A stretch of DNA of 64,000 nt from VRUE01 sp963727465 (GCA_963727465.1 CAVSGL010000003.1:62001-126000), one strand, 5' to 3'. Positions 50,487-58,503 are shown, numbered from the stretch's first letter. The notes: a model not told the origin generated them from the letters alone. Program-made: numbers and translations.

Positions 50487-50896
50487 GCCGCCCTCTGCTG
50501 GGCGAGAGCATCGAAAGCCAGGGGGAGCGGAGAGGTACGCGCTACTTCCTGAAGGGCAAGGTCCCAGAGGACACGGAGGGTGGCGGCGAACAAGATGAGT
50601 AGCGTCTATGCGCCGGGTTCGACCTCTGTTGACCTGGACGTTGACCTGAGCCAATTCGGACGGGGGCGCAAGCCGCTCAGCCGGCTCTCCAGAGCCGAAT
50701 GCGAGTGGGCCGTGTAGGGATCGAACCTACGACCTTGAGATTAAGAGTTCGATAGCCGCCATGATGCCGAGTGGCGTCGCGTCCGACGAATGGCGAGTTT
50801 TGCAGGACGTTCTAGGCATCGAGTCTGCGCGACGTGCTGGCGCGTAGTGCAGCGTCACGGGCAGTTCGTTTGCAGCGCGTTTGCGAGGCTGGTCGC
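50487..50896. other. Gap containing the left attachment site
   Basis: 410 bases. Apart from the 43-base tRNA-Lys-like segment at 50706-50748 I see no gene. The segment 50540-50600 could be remnant coding (YFLKGKVPEDTEGGGEQDE), without a start. Confidence 0.5.
50706..50748 (-). repeat. Left attachment site: 3' half of tRNA-Lys
   Basis: Matches 58396-58438 at 39 of 43 positions; the last 19 (CGACCTTGAGATTAAGAGT, 50730-50748) are identical and include the anticodon loop, the likely crossover core. Two of the four differences are a compensating pair in the T-stem, so this fragment comes from a functional tRNA variant. Confidence 0.85.
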
Positions 50897-52033
50897 TCAT
50901 TGGATCAACGCGGCGACTGCCGACGCCGCCTCCTCTTGCAAGGCCGGGATCGCGTGCGAGTAAGTGTCGAGCGTGATAGCGATTGACGAGTGCCCGAGCC
51001 GTTCGGAGACGACCTTGGGATGCACTCCGGCGGCGAGCGCGAGCGTGGCGTGCGTATGGCGCAGGTCATGAAGGCGGATGCGCGGAAGGCCCGCCGCCTT
51101 GACGCGCTGCGCGAATAGCTTGGAGGCGCGATCCGGATGGATCGGCGTCCCGTCCTCGCAACAGAAGACGAGGCCGCGATCCTCGTAGGCTGGGCCAAGG
51201 GCAAGCTGCTCAGCGATCTGATCCTTGCGATGAGCGCGCAGCGCGGTTACCGTCTGCGGGTCGAGGGCGACGTTGCGTCTTCCTCGCTCCGTCTTCGGTT
51301 CTGAGAACTCGATCTCGTAGCCGATAGCGATGAGCGCCCGCGTCACCGCCAGGCGTTGCGCATCGAGGTCAACGGAATCGAGCGCGAGCCCAAGCGCCTC
51401 GCCGCGACGCATCCCCGTCGAGGCGAGCAGATGCCAGAGCGCGTACAGGCGATCCTCGCGGACGTGTTCGAGGAACGCTCGCAGCTGCGGTGCCGTCCAG
51501 GTAGCGATTGCGGCCCTGTTTCGACGCTGCCGGGGTGGATCGGCCTGCTCGGCAACGTTGCGCGTCACGAGCCGCCAGCGCATCGCATCGGCGAGCGCCC
51601 GGTGCATGATCGCGTGGAGATAGCGGACGGTGCGCGGCGAGAGCCCTTTGCCGTCACGCCGCCCTTTCTCGATGCACTCGGCGTACATGGCGTTTAAGGC
51701 GTCGCCTGATAGCTGTTGCAGCCGGAGCTTCCCGATCCGCTTCACAAGATGGCGCTGAACGTTGCGGCGGTAACTGTCGTGAGTCGAGCGTCGGACCCGC
51801 GTCTTGATTGCCGGGAGCCAACGCTCGGTCAGGTATTCGCCAACCGTGATCTTTGACGACTCGACGTAGCTGCCCTTCTCAACTCGTCCGACGATCTCGT
51901 TCAGCGCCGCCTCGGCGTCCCGACGACGCTCGAAGCCCGAATGCCATTTCTGCTTGCGTTTGCCGTTCTCGTCGCGGCCTATATCGACCACCACGACCCA
52001 CTTGGACCCGCGCTTGCGGACGTGCCCCCTCAT
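50897..52033 (-). CDS. int: Tyrosine recombinase/integrase
   Basis: 378 residues: N-terminal AP2-like DNA-binding domain (KWVVVVDIGRDENGKRKQKW), core-binding SAM-like domain, and catalytic domain with Arg209 (STGMRRGEALGL), Lys247, His322-x2-Arg325 (LHDLRHTHATL), His348 (LGHSS) and nucleophile Tyr358 (TLDTYSH). It integrates the element into tRNA-Lys and lies next to the tRNA-fragment end. Its ATG overlaps the stop codon of the upstream Xre gene. Confidence 0.95.
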   Translation of the reverse strand: MRGHVRKRGSKWVVVVDIGRDENGKRKQKWHSGFERRRDAEAALNEIVGRVEKGSYVESSKITVGEYLTERWLPAIKTRVRRSTHDSYRRNVQRHLVKRIGKLRLQQLSGDALNAMYAECIEKGRRDGKGLSPRTVRYLHAIMHRALADAMRWRLVTRNVAEQADPPRQRRNRAAIATWTAPQLRAFLEHVREDRLYALWHLLASTGMRRGEALGLALDSVDLDAQRLAVTRALIAIGYEIEFSEPKTERGRRNVALDPQTVTALRAHRKDQIAEQLALGPAYEDRGLVFCCEDGTPIHPDRASKLFAQRVKAAGLPRIRLHDLRHTHATLALAAGVHPKVVSERLGHSSIAITLDTYSHAIPALQEEAASAVAALIQ

Positions 52034-52401
52034 GATTCCGCCTCTGGGCCAGAGGACGGCAGACCTTCCTCCTGCCGCTGAACCTGGATTTCATCCCAGT
52101 CCGGCACCTCAGGCGACTGGGCGGCGTAGAAGCGAGTGTTGGCAGGGTCGAGCGGGCGAAGCCCTAGTGCCCACTGGCGCGCGACAAGTGCAGTCACCTC
52201 CGTGCTTGGTGTCAGCGCGACTCGTCCCGCGTTGTCGATCGGCAGGAACAAGTGGACTGGAGACACGTCGAGCGCTACCGCTAGCAGGATGGCCTCGTCC
52301 AACGCGACCTTCCGCGTGCCCCGCTCGATCCGCGTGATCGCGGACTGATTCAAGGGGTGCCCGAGTTCATCGAGGCGAGCGACGAGGCGTCGTTGGCTCA
52401 T
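52030..52401 (-). CDS. Xre-family regulator upstream of the integrase
   Basis: 123 residues from ATG 52401 with HTH elements RRLVARLDELGHPLNQSAIT, RIERGTRKVALDEAILLAVA and a C-terminal region ending in WDEIQVQRQEEGLP. In-frame codons upstream of the ATG encode TPEAIFARRLKEAREARR, the normal first helix of these regulators, but no start codon is found before an in-frame stop, so the true start is unclear. In satellites and ICEs this gene is the master repressor (Stl-like) or an integrase-linked activator. Confidence 0.75.
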   Translation of the reverse strand: MSQRRLVARLDELGHPLNQSAITRIERGTRKVALDEAILLAVALDVSPVHLFLPIDNAGRVALTPSTEVTALVARQWALGLRPLDPANTRFYAAQSPEVPDWDEIQVQRQEEGLPSSGPEAES

Positions 52402-52892
52402 GCGCCGCGCTTCGCGCGCCTCCTTGAGGCGGCGGGCGAAGATCGCTTCTGGCGTGTTGTCGCAAGGTGAGTCGATAACCGCATCATATCATAGCGCCTG
52501 AGCGCGTGCTGAGCGATGGTGCATCGCCTGATATCGTGTGTCGCCCCGTACATGTGTGCGTCGTAATCGTCAACGGACATGAACAAAATAGACTCATTTC
52601 AGAATCAAACTCCGTGGAGGGATGAGTTGGTCAGCCGCAGCGAGCGCGAATCTGGCCGACCTCGGGCGGGGAGGGATCGAGGCCGCATTGTCAGGCCACA
52701 TGTCGAACGCCGGACCTGCGGAGTGAGGATTCGGTTTGTTCTGGCGAGCAACCCAGCCGGTCGCAGATGCAGCCGCAGTAGGCGTCAGCGTGCCTCCCAC
52801 AAGCGGTCGCGCTCGAACCGTGCGTCCACTCAGGTTGATGACGGTGATCCCGATCCAGGTCCTCCCTCGGCCTTCGTGGCAGGAGCACCGTC
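52402..52892. promoter_or_regulatory. Divergent control region of the element
   Basis: About 490 bases between the minus-strand regulator/integrase and plus-strand xis/replication operon. It has the only AT-rich stretch of the element (CATATCATAGCGC near 52486, GATATCGTG near 52531) and short symmetric segments. An Arg/Ser-rich plus-strand frame (52579-52896) ends in a 4-base overlap with the next gene but looks non-coding. Likely holds divergent promoters and repressor sites. Confidence 0.5.
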
Positions 52893-53090
52893 ATGAATGG
52901 CGCTCCCGACAGCGTGACCGATCTGCCGCTCGTCCTAACGGTCGAGGAAGCAGCAAGGGTTCTTCGCATCGGCCGCTCATCCGCCTACGAGGCTGCGCGA
53001 ACGGGCGAGCTACCCACCGTGCGGATCGGCCGGATTCTCCGCGTGCCGCGCTCTGCAATCGAAGAGATGCTTCGCGCATCCCGACGATGA
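52893..53090 (+). CDS. Excisionase/AlpA-like helix-turn-helix protein
   Basis: 65 residues: LPLVLTVEEAARVLRIGRSS, AYEAARTGELPTVRIGRILR, VPRSAIEEMLRASR, the compact winged HTH of the MerR/Xis (HTH_17) group. Such proteins bend attachment DNA for excision or activate satellite operons. It overlaps the primase gene by four bases. Confidence 0.88.
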   Translation: MNGAPDSVTDLPLVLTVEEAARVLRIGRSSAYEAARTGELPTVRIGRILRVPRSAIEEMLRASRR

Positions 53091-54574
53091 GCCCCCCGTT
53101 GCTCGACGCGGCTCTCAGCTATGCCGAACTGGGCTGGCCGGTTGTCAAGCTCAACGGAAAGAGGCCAGCTGCCTCTAACGGATTCAAGGATGCGACGACC
53201 GACCCGCACCGCATCAGGGCGACCTTTCGCGGCTCCCGCCGCGCCAACCTCGGGATAGCCACGGGCGAGGCAAACCTACTTGTCCTTGATGTCGATCCTC
53301 GTCATGGCGGCGATGAGTCGCTGCGAGCACTTGAACAGGTAAACGGACCACTCCCACAGACCGTCCGCGCTCGGACTGGAGGGGGCGGCGAACACATCTT
53401 CTTCAAGAATCCGGGCGACGTGGGAAGCTCAGCAGGGCGCCTCGCCCACGGTCTCGATGTGAGGGGCAACGGCGGCTACGTGGTCGCTCCTCCAAGCGTC
53501 CATAAATCGGGCAAGCGCTATTCGTGGATCAACTCGCCCGACGACTTCGAGGTGGTGAACCCCCCAGCCTGGTTGCTCGCCCTGTGCGTCAAGGGTGTTA
53601 CCGAGCGAGACAGCGAATGGGAACCGTCGGGACGCGAGCCGTCCTCCGAGGTCCTGGCGCTGCTTAAGGACGGCGACTGGCCGATGGGCGAACAGCGAGA
53701 ATGCGCCCTGCGCGTCACGCGCGCCCTGCTCAACGAGGGACGCAGCACCGAGGACATCGTGGATCAGGTGTTCGACGCGCTGGAGCGCTCGAATCAGGAG
53801 CCTCAGGAGCCTTGGACGCACGTGGATGTCGAGAAACTCGTTGCTGATCTTGCGGCGAGCGATCCGCCTTCGCTGAGGCTCGAGGAGAAGTCCAAGGGTG
53901 GTGCAGCCGCTCGGTTTGAGATGCGGTCGCTCCGCGACGCTGAGGCTGTTGCAGCGAAACCCATCGACTGGATCGTGCCCGACCTCGTTGCCGCCGGGGA
54001 GAAGATCGTCATCGCAGGGCCGCCAAAGTCCTTCAAGACGTGGTTCGCGCTCCACCTTGGCCGGGCTGTCGCTCTGGGAGAGGCCGTTCTCGGTGAGGAG
54101 TCATGGAAAGCCTCGGGACCGCAGCCAGTCATCTACGTTCAAGAGGAGGGCAACCCTCAGCGGTGGGCCAAGCGTCTTGTCTCGACGTTTGACGGCAGCA
54201 ACTCCGCGCCCTTTTACTACGCGCATCGCCCCGGCCTCTCCTTGCTGAACGGCGAACACTTGGAGGAGCTTTCGGCGCAGGTGATTGAGCGCCGCGCACG
54301 TCTGATCCTTCTCGATCCCTACCAGCGAGTCACCCCGGGCGTGAAGGAGAACGACGCATCCGACAGCGGCCCGGCTTGGGACGCCATACATGAGCTAGCA
54401 AGATCAACCGGAGCTGCGGTTGTCGTAGTCCACCATTCGCGGAAGGACACTGGCCCCACGATGGACGCCATCCGAGGAACTTCACGAATCGCAGGCGAGG
54501 TCGATCTGATGGCGGTCCTCAAGAAGGTGAGCGACGGACGACTTGAGATGTACCTCGACGGCAGAGACTCGTGA
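53087..54574 (+). CDS. Primase-polymerase/AAA ATPase replication protein
   Basis: 495 residues. N-terminal prim-pol domain (to about 165): GIATGEANLLVLDVDPRHGG with Asp68/Asp70, TGGGGEHIFF with His103, and GLDVRGNGGYVVAPPS with Arg126. C-terminal RepA-like ATPase: Walker A AGPPKSFKTW at 310-319, Walker B ARLILLDPYQRV, sensor VVVVHHSRKD. This is the replication initiator/primase-helicase of integrative elements and satellites. Coupled by overlaps to genes on both sides. Confidence 0.92.
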   Translation: MSPPLLDAALSYAELGWPVVKLNGKRPAASNGFKDATTDPHRIRATFRGSRRANLGIATGEANLLVLDVDPRHGGDESLRALEQVNGPLPQTVRARTGGGGEHIFFKNPGDVGSSAGRLAHGLDVRGNGGYVVAPPSVHKSGKRYSWINSPDDFEVVNPPAWLLALCVKGVTERDSEWEPSGREPSSEVLALLKDGDWPMGEQRECALRVTRALLNEGRSTEDIVDQVFDALERSNQEPQEPWTHVDVEKLVADLAASDPPSLRLEEKSKGGAAARFEMRSLRDAEAVAAKPIDWIVPDLVAAGEKIVIAGPPKSFKTWFALHLGRAVALGEAVLGEESWKASGPQPVIYVQEEGNPQRWAKRLVSTFDGSNSAPFYYAHRPGLSLLNGEHLEELSAQVIERRARLILLDPYQRVTPGVKENDASDSGPAWDAIHELARSTGAAVVVVHHSRKDTGPTMDAIRGTSRIAGEVDLMAVLKKVSDGRLEMYLDGRDS

Positions 54575-54885
54575 GGCCGACAGACTATGACGGGAATCTT
54601 GAAATCGCCTATGACCCGGAGCAGCCCCACGATATGCGGGTGGCAGGGAGTCTCAGGGTTAAGGGGGTAGCTAACACGACGCTGCCGGTAATCACTTCCG
54701 CGCTGGCGGATGCAGATGAACCACTTTCGACCTCCGAGATCAAGAAGCGAGTGGAAGACCAGATGGGCGGGAAGCGGTCCAGGCAGCGCATCGCATCCCT
54801 GCTGGATGTTCTCGCCGGCGAAGGCAAAGTTGAGAAAGCCGCTACCTCAAGAGGCAAGGCGACGTTCTGGCGATGGATCGGATGA
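54571..54885 (+). CDS. Winged-helix protein downstream of the primase
   Basis: 104 residues from GTG overlapping the primase stop. Residues 40-104 form a winged helix (PLSTSEIKKRVEDQMGGKRS, IASLLDVLAGEGKVEKAATS), the domain often found as the C-terminus of RepA/primase polyproteins. It may be a separated C-terminal domain acting with the primase, or the result of an old frame break. Confidence 0.7.
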   Translation: MRPTDYDGNLEIAYDPEQPHDMRVAGSLRVKGVANTTLPVITSALADADEPLSTSEIKKRVEDQMGGKRSRQRIASLLDVLAGEGKVEKAATSRGKATFWRWIG

Positions 54886-55157
54886 CTGACCTGCACCCTG
54901 CGGGGGTGACGGTGGAAGCGTCGGTGCACGTCGAGGATGCAACCCGCACGGCGGCCTATGCGATGGGACGTTGCATGTACGTGAGTCGGCGGCGTACCGC
55001 ATCGTCGGCGGCGCTCGGCAAAAAGGGCGACGTGACGACGCCCGTGCGCCCGACCTTCGGACCATGTATCCGAAGGCAACGTTGCACTCCGCATGAACAG
55101 TGGCATTGCTCGCCCTCTGCAAACGCAATGCAAACGGCAGATCGAGCGCGTAAATGA
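54882..55157 (+). CDS. Small hypothetical protein of the element
   Basis: 91 residues, joined to both neighbours by ATGA overlaps, which is the main argument that it is expressed. The N-terminal part (LHPAGVTVEASVHVEDATRT) is protein-like; the C-terminal part is basic with several Cys and His (PCIRRQRCTPHEQWHC). No family. Could be non-coding. Confidence 0.4.
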   Translation: MTDLHPAGVTVEASVHVEDATRTAAYAMGRCMYVSRRRTASSAALGKKGDVTTPVRPTFGPCIRRQRCTPHEQWHCSPSANAMQTADRARK

Positions 55158-55825
55158 GGGAGCGAGCGCCGCAAGGATGGAGTGATCGCTCGCGTACCCA
55201 CGACCCGGCGACCCGTGCCCGCGCGCTGGAGCTATCGGACCTCAGGAGCCCGACCGAGGCATCGCGAGAGCTAGGCGTCCCGGTCGGGACGATCAGGCGA
55301 TGGCGGCACGAGGATGGGCGCGTTGAGCCGCCGCGAGGCGCTGACATCGGCGAGTGGGCGGCGTCGAAGGATCGTGGGGCGCGGGAGGCGTGGGACGCGG
55401 CTCAGCAGGCGCTCGCGAAAGTACGGCAACTCATCGCAGAAGATCGCCCCGCCGATGCGCAGCGGGCCGCATTGACGATGGCGATCTTGACTGACAAGTC
55501 CGGCGTGATGGAGGAGGCCTCGGCTAGGCTCGAACGCCGCCAGAAGACGCTTGCCGAGGAGCAGGCCAAGCTCCTGAGCGAAATCCTCATTCGTTTTCTC
55601 GCTGACCTTGGGGTGCCGACGACGCAGCCAATGGGCCAGGTGCTTGCGCACTACCTGAGACAAGCAGAAGCCGTTGGGGAGATAACCGACCCTGCCTCAG
55701 CCGTCGATATTGCAGCCGCACGCTCAGACCTTCGCGAGGGCGTCAGCCAGACTTCACGAGAGGAGAATAGGTATCAACACCAGTCCGATAACGACGACGC
55801 CGATACCGAGCCAGAGAAATGCTGA
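55154..55825 (+). CDS. Terminase-small-subunit-like helix-turn-helix protein
   Basis: 223 residues: homeodomain-like HTH (ARALELSDLRSPTEASRELG, VPVGTIRRWRHEDG), then a helical coiled region (REAWDAAQQALAKVRQLIAE, AALTMAILTDKSGVMEEASA, RLERRQKTLAEEQAKLLSEI) and a charged tail. Architecture and size fit phage small terminase subunits, which satellites use to redirect packaging; an ordinary HTH regulator is the alternative. It is the last gene of the replication operon. Confidence 0.6.
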   Translation: MRERAPQGWSDRSRTHDPATRARALELSDLRSPTEASRELGVPVGTIRRWRHEDGRVEPPRGADIGEWAASKDRGAREAWDAAQQALAKVRQLIAEDRPADAQRAALTMAILTDKSGVMEEASARLERRQKTLAEEQAKLLSEILIRFLADLGVPTTQPMGQVLAHYLRQAEAVGEITDPASAVDIAAARSDLREGVSQTSREENRYQHQSDNDDADTEPEKC

Positions 55826-55942
55826 CCCTACTGCTTCCATCCCCTCACCGAAGGATTCTAGGCGCTGCCGTTTCTCCAACTGTTCCTGCGCCTTCTTCTG
55901 GGCCTCCAGTTGTTCCTCATAGATCGTGGGCTCTCGTCCCAT
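55754..55942 (-). CDS. Small membrane protein with coiled coil
   Basis: 62 residues: charged coiled coil (YEEQLEAQKKAQEQLEKRQR) then one membrane helix (AFLWLGIGVVVIGLVLIPIL). An AAGGAG site lies 11 bases before the ATG. It overlaps the charged tail of the convergent terminase-like gene by 72 bases. Function unknown; holin-like or superinfection-exclusion roles are possible. Confidence 0.55.
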   Translation of the reverse strand: MGREPTIYEEQLEAQKKAQEQLEKRQRLESFGEGMEAVGSAFLWLGIGVVVIGLVLIPILLS

Positions 55943-56084
55943 AAAGGCAGTCGCTCCTTACATGTGTCGTCTGGCTGCTTTGCACCTTTCCGCTACCTGT
56001 GTCCTAGTACTGCCCGCCGAGCTTCCTCAGCCTGCTTCCCCACGCTGTCTTCGCTACCGCAGCCGCCCGCTGCGAGTGAGCCGA

Positions 56085-56771
56085 TCAATAAAAGCATCGC
56101 CGCTTGTTCAACCTAGCGGTGCGCCTGGAATAGAAGTTGCCAAATTCCCCCCATTCATATTCCCTGGTATGGAACACACCAACGCACGTTCTATAGGAGC
56201 GGCTGTAGACCGCAACGCAGCGCTTTATGCCCCATCGCCGCGACCAGCCTTTGCACCGGACGGAACTCACGTATTCTCCCCTGAGCATCCTCAGCGTGGC
56301 CTGGCGTGCCCGCCCGGGCAGCATGTACGTCCTGTGTTCCCTGACACACCCAGGCACGCCGAAACCGCCGCTGACTTCCTGGCTCCAACCAGAGCCTTCC
56401 TGTGCCGTGACAAGGAGACGCCAGCGAAGCTTTCCAGTATGGGCGCAAGAAAGGCCGTAATCTAGGCGCGTTTCATATTCAGACCCATATTCAGACCAGA
56501 ATATTTTACGTTCAAACAGGGTTTCCCCTGACTGGTGAATCGTCAGAACTGCTTCGCAGCTAGGGTGCACGTACAATTCTGCCGGGCGCATACAGACAGC
56601 TTCGGCGGCTTTGCTCGGCGTCACTATAAAAGTCTCGCTCCACCTGGTTTGTTCGACGAAGACTCCGGCATGACTGGCGGCTGGCAGACTCAGGCCGAGG
56701 GTCAGCAGCGCCGCCGCTAAAGAGACAGGGAGCGCGCGCCTGGTACCTCGCAGAAGGCTCCGACTATTCAT
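56085..56771 (-). CDS. Secreted Cys-rich cargo protein
   Basis: 228 residues, signal peptide with AASHA cleavage site (LAAALLTLGLSLPAASHA). The mature protein has eight cysteines, an even number suited to disulfides, and many aromatic and Arg residues (RTYMLPGRARQATLRML, CVAVYSRSYRTCVGVFHTR). No family recognised. It overlaps the upstream lipoprotein gene by eight bases, so the two are coexpressed. Not a gene that satellites need for mobility, so probably cargo acting at the host surface. Confidence 0.75.
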   Translation of the reverse strand: MNSRSLLRGTRRALPVSLAAALLTLGLSLPAASHAGVFVEQTRWSETFIVTPSKAAEAVCMRPAELYVHPSCEAVLTIHQSGETLFERKIFWSEYGSEYETRLDYGLSCAHTGKLRWRLLVTAQEGSGWSQEVSGGFGVPGCVREHRTYMLPGRARQATLRMLRGEYVSSVRCKGWSRRWGIKRCVAVYSRSYRTCVGVFHTREYEWGEFGNFYSRRTARLNKRRCFY

Positions 56772-57186
56772 CGACCCGCTCCCACGCGCCACAGTGTTCA
56801 GTCTTGAAGTACGGCGAGTCGATTTCGAGCAGAATGTTGCGTTCTTCTGATCCGTAGTTCGAGTTGAATCCTTCCCCGCCCGCTTCTCCACCGGGGCGCT
56901 GGCGCTGCTCCCACCAGCATCGTTCGCCGCCGGGCGCTCGGTACGTGCCAGGTTGATACTCCGCTCCCCGCTTCCACGTACCGTCTGGGATCGTGGTTGC
57001 GGTAGGGGTGTCGCTCGTTTCAGGCGGTTCGGGTGAAGCGGCTGCCGCTGCGCCAACCGTCTCCGTGACGGTCGTAGTCTCGCCGGAGCCACAGCCCGCG
57101 ACCGCCAGCGCAGTGGCCACCACGCCAACAAGCAGCACCAGCTTCCACGTCCCAATGATGCGCCTAAGTTGCTTCATGTTTTCCAT
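56764..57186 (-). CDS. Lipoprotein cargo
   Basis: 140 residues with a type II signal peptide and lipobox AVAGC. After a Thr/Pro-rich linker (SPEPPETSDTPTATTIPDG) comes TWKRGAEYQPGTYRAPGGER, a pattern seen in actinobacterial and phage-borne lipoproteins in which a short beta domain ends with ILLEIDSPYFKTEHCGAW. Two cysteines could bond in the mature domain. Superinfection exclusion is one plausible role; unproven. Confidence 0.8.
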   Translation of the reverse strand: MENMKQLRRIIGTWKLVLLVGVVATALAVAGCGSGETTTVTETVGAAAAASPEPPETSDTPTATTIPDGTWKRGAEYQPGTYRAPGGERCWWEQRQRPGGEAGGEGFNSNYGSEERNILLEIDSPYFKTEHCGAWERVDE

Positions 57187-57283
57187 CGCCTTGCTCCTTT
57201 TGCGGTTGCATCGCGGTACGCGGTGTCGCAGCTTACCGCGTTGGTTCTAGACGTTTTGGTTATCCCCACAGACGATCCGGTTC

Positions 57284-57517
57284 ATGGATCAAGCGGTCAC
57301 GAGCTTCGGCGCCAACGTCCGGGTAGCGCGAAAGGCGAAGGGCTGGACGCAGGAAGAACTGGCCCATGAGTCCGGCCTCGCCACCGTGCAGGTGTCTCGC
57401 ATCGAGCGCGGAGTACGCGAGATTCGGCTGACCACGCTGGTGCGCCTTCTGGCCGCGCTTGACGTCTCGCCCGACATTCTTTTGGACGGCCTTCTCAGTC
57501 ATCGTGCTCCGCGCTGA
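57284..57517 (+). CDS. Xre-family regulator
   Basis: 77 residues, one HTH: VARKAKGWTQEELAHESGLA, TVQVSRIERGVREIRLTTLV, LLAALDVSPDILLDGL. Divergent from the lipoprotein gene by 97 bases, so it may control the cargo. Its 3' end overlaps the next, convergent Xre gene by 23 bases. Confidence 0.85.
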   Translation: MDQAVTSFGANVRVARKAKGWTQEELAHESGLATVQVSRIERGVREIRLTTLVRLLAALDVSPDILLDGLLSHRAPR

Positions 57518-57806
57518 TCGTGAAGCTGCCGGCCACTGCGACAGTGCTGCCAGGCGACCACTCGATTCCATCAAGGAGTTCTTCCGGTGGGACGTCGAGA
57601 CTGCGGGCGAGCGTGACGAGAGTGTCGATCCTCGGCGTCCGTTCGCCCCGCTCCAGTAGGCCAATCTCGGTTCGGTGAAGGGAGGCGAGGAAGCCAAGAG
57701 CTTCCTGAGATATGCTGGATCGCTTGCGGCAGTATCTGAGGTTGCTTCCGAACTGGCGCGCGGCCTCCGACCTACTTCTCGCAGCCGTCACGCGATCACG
57801 CCCCAA
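57495..57806 (-). CDS. Xre-family regulator, convergent
   Basis: 103 residues: NLRYCRKRSSISQEALGFLA, SLHRTEIGLLERGERTPRID, TLVTLARSLDVPPEELLDGI. Similar in type to the regulator it meets tail to tail. It follows the winged-helix gene on the same strand with a 19-base overlap. Confidence 0.82.
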   Translation of the reverse strand: MGRDRVTAARSRSEAARQFGSNLRYCRKRSSISQEALGFLASLHRTEIGLLERGERTPRIDTLVTLARSLDVPPEELLDGIEWSPGSTVAVAGSFTISAEHDD

Positions 57807-58066
57807 AGCCCGTTGATGTGGAGCGTCGTTCGGGTCGGCAACACGAAATCGCCGTTGCGGTTCAGGACCCCAACCCTCGCCAGGTCGCGGATCGCCCGCG
57901 TGGTCCCGTCGCGCTGAGTGAAGCTCTCAGGGTCGTCCGTCGCCTCGCGGATCAGTTCGGCTTCGGTCAGTTGCGTCGGGTGGACTTCAAGCAGCAGCTC
58001 AAGGACGAGGCGCTGGAACTTCGCGTCCTCATCCGCTGGATCGCGCTGGGTACTGTGGTCATGCAT
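57788..58066 (-). CDS. Small winged-helix protein
   Basis: 92 residues from ATG 58066, chosen because GGGAGG lies eight bases before it; the longer frame to 58243 is unsupported. Winged-helix pattern: FQRLVLELLLEVHPTQLTEA, ELIREATDDPESFTQRDGTT, AIRDLARVGVLNRNGDFVLP. A DNA-binding regulator next to the attachment site. Confidence 0.75.
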   Translation of the reverse strand: MHDHSTQRDPADEDAKFQRLVLELLLEVHPTQLTEAELIREATDDPESFTQRDGTTRAIRDLARVGVLNRNGDFVLPTRTTLHINGLWGVIA

Positions 58067-58395
58067 GGGACATACCTCCCGTGTACGGCCCCGCGTCGCC
58101 GCAAACGGCGCGGGGTCACTTGTTTGCTCCCGCCGCAGTCGGCAGGGTTCGGACATTGTCGGGCTGCTCGCCGTCGAATGCGGCATCGAGCGCCTCCCGC
58201 GTGGACTCGTTTCATTGACTGCCGGGATCGCGATCTGCGCCACGCCTCGACGCGACCTAAGACGCCTCTCGCCTCAGCTGCTCGGCGATGTCTTGAAGCG
58301 AGTTTCCGCGCCGCGTTTGCGATCCGTTTGCAGTTGCGAGCGACTGCTCGCTGTTGATCGAATGCGAAACCCGCGGTTTGCGGCGGCTTTGCTGA

Positions 58396-58468
58396 TGGGC
58401 CGTGAAGGATTCGAACCTTCGACCTTGAGATTAAGAGTCTCCTGCTCTACCAACTGAGCTAACGGCCC
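58396..58468 (-). tRNA. tRNA-Lys (CTT anticodon), attachment site of the element
   Basis: Cloverleaf on the minus strand: acceptor GGGCCGT/ACGGCCC, D-arm GCTC-GAGC, anticodon loop CTCTTAA (CTT), T-arm GAAGG-TTCGAAT-CCTTC, discriminator A. The outermost anticodon-stem pair is a G-A mismatch. CCA not encoded. The 3' 43 bases are repeated at 50706-50748. Confidence 0.95.
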
Positions 58469-58503
58469 GGGACGGGCAAGTATAGGAAGCTCCGGTGCTC
58501 GCT

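Larger units (their letters stand above)
50706..58468. mobile_element. Integrative element at tRNA-Lys, phage-satellite (PICI)-like
   Basis: Bounded by a 3' tRNA-Lys fragment (50706-50748) and the intact tRNA-Lys (58396-58468) in direct orientation. Left arm, minus strand: integrase and Xre-type regulator. Divergent, plus strand: Xis/AlpA-like HTH, primase-ATPase, winged-helix protein, small protein, terminase-small-subunit-like HTH protein, all joined by 4-base overlaps. Right arm: secreted cargo and small HTH proteins. Size (7.7 kb), replication module and absence of capsid, tail or conjugation genes match phage satellites better than prophages or AICEs. Confidence 0.8.

Noticed and set aside
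52579..52896. Arg/Ser-rich 105-codon frame ending in an ATGA overlap with the Xis-like gene
   Set aside because: Overlap is suggestive, but composition is non-protein-like and it crosses the presumed control region.
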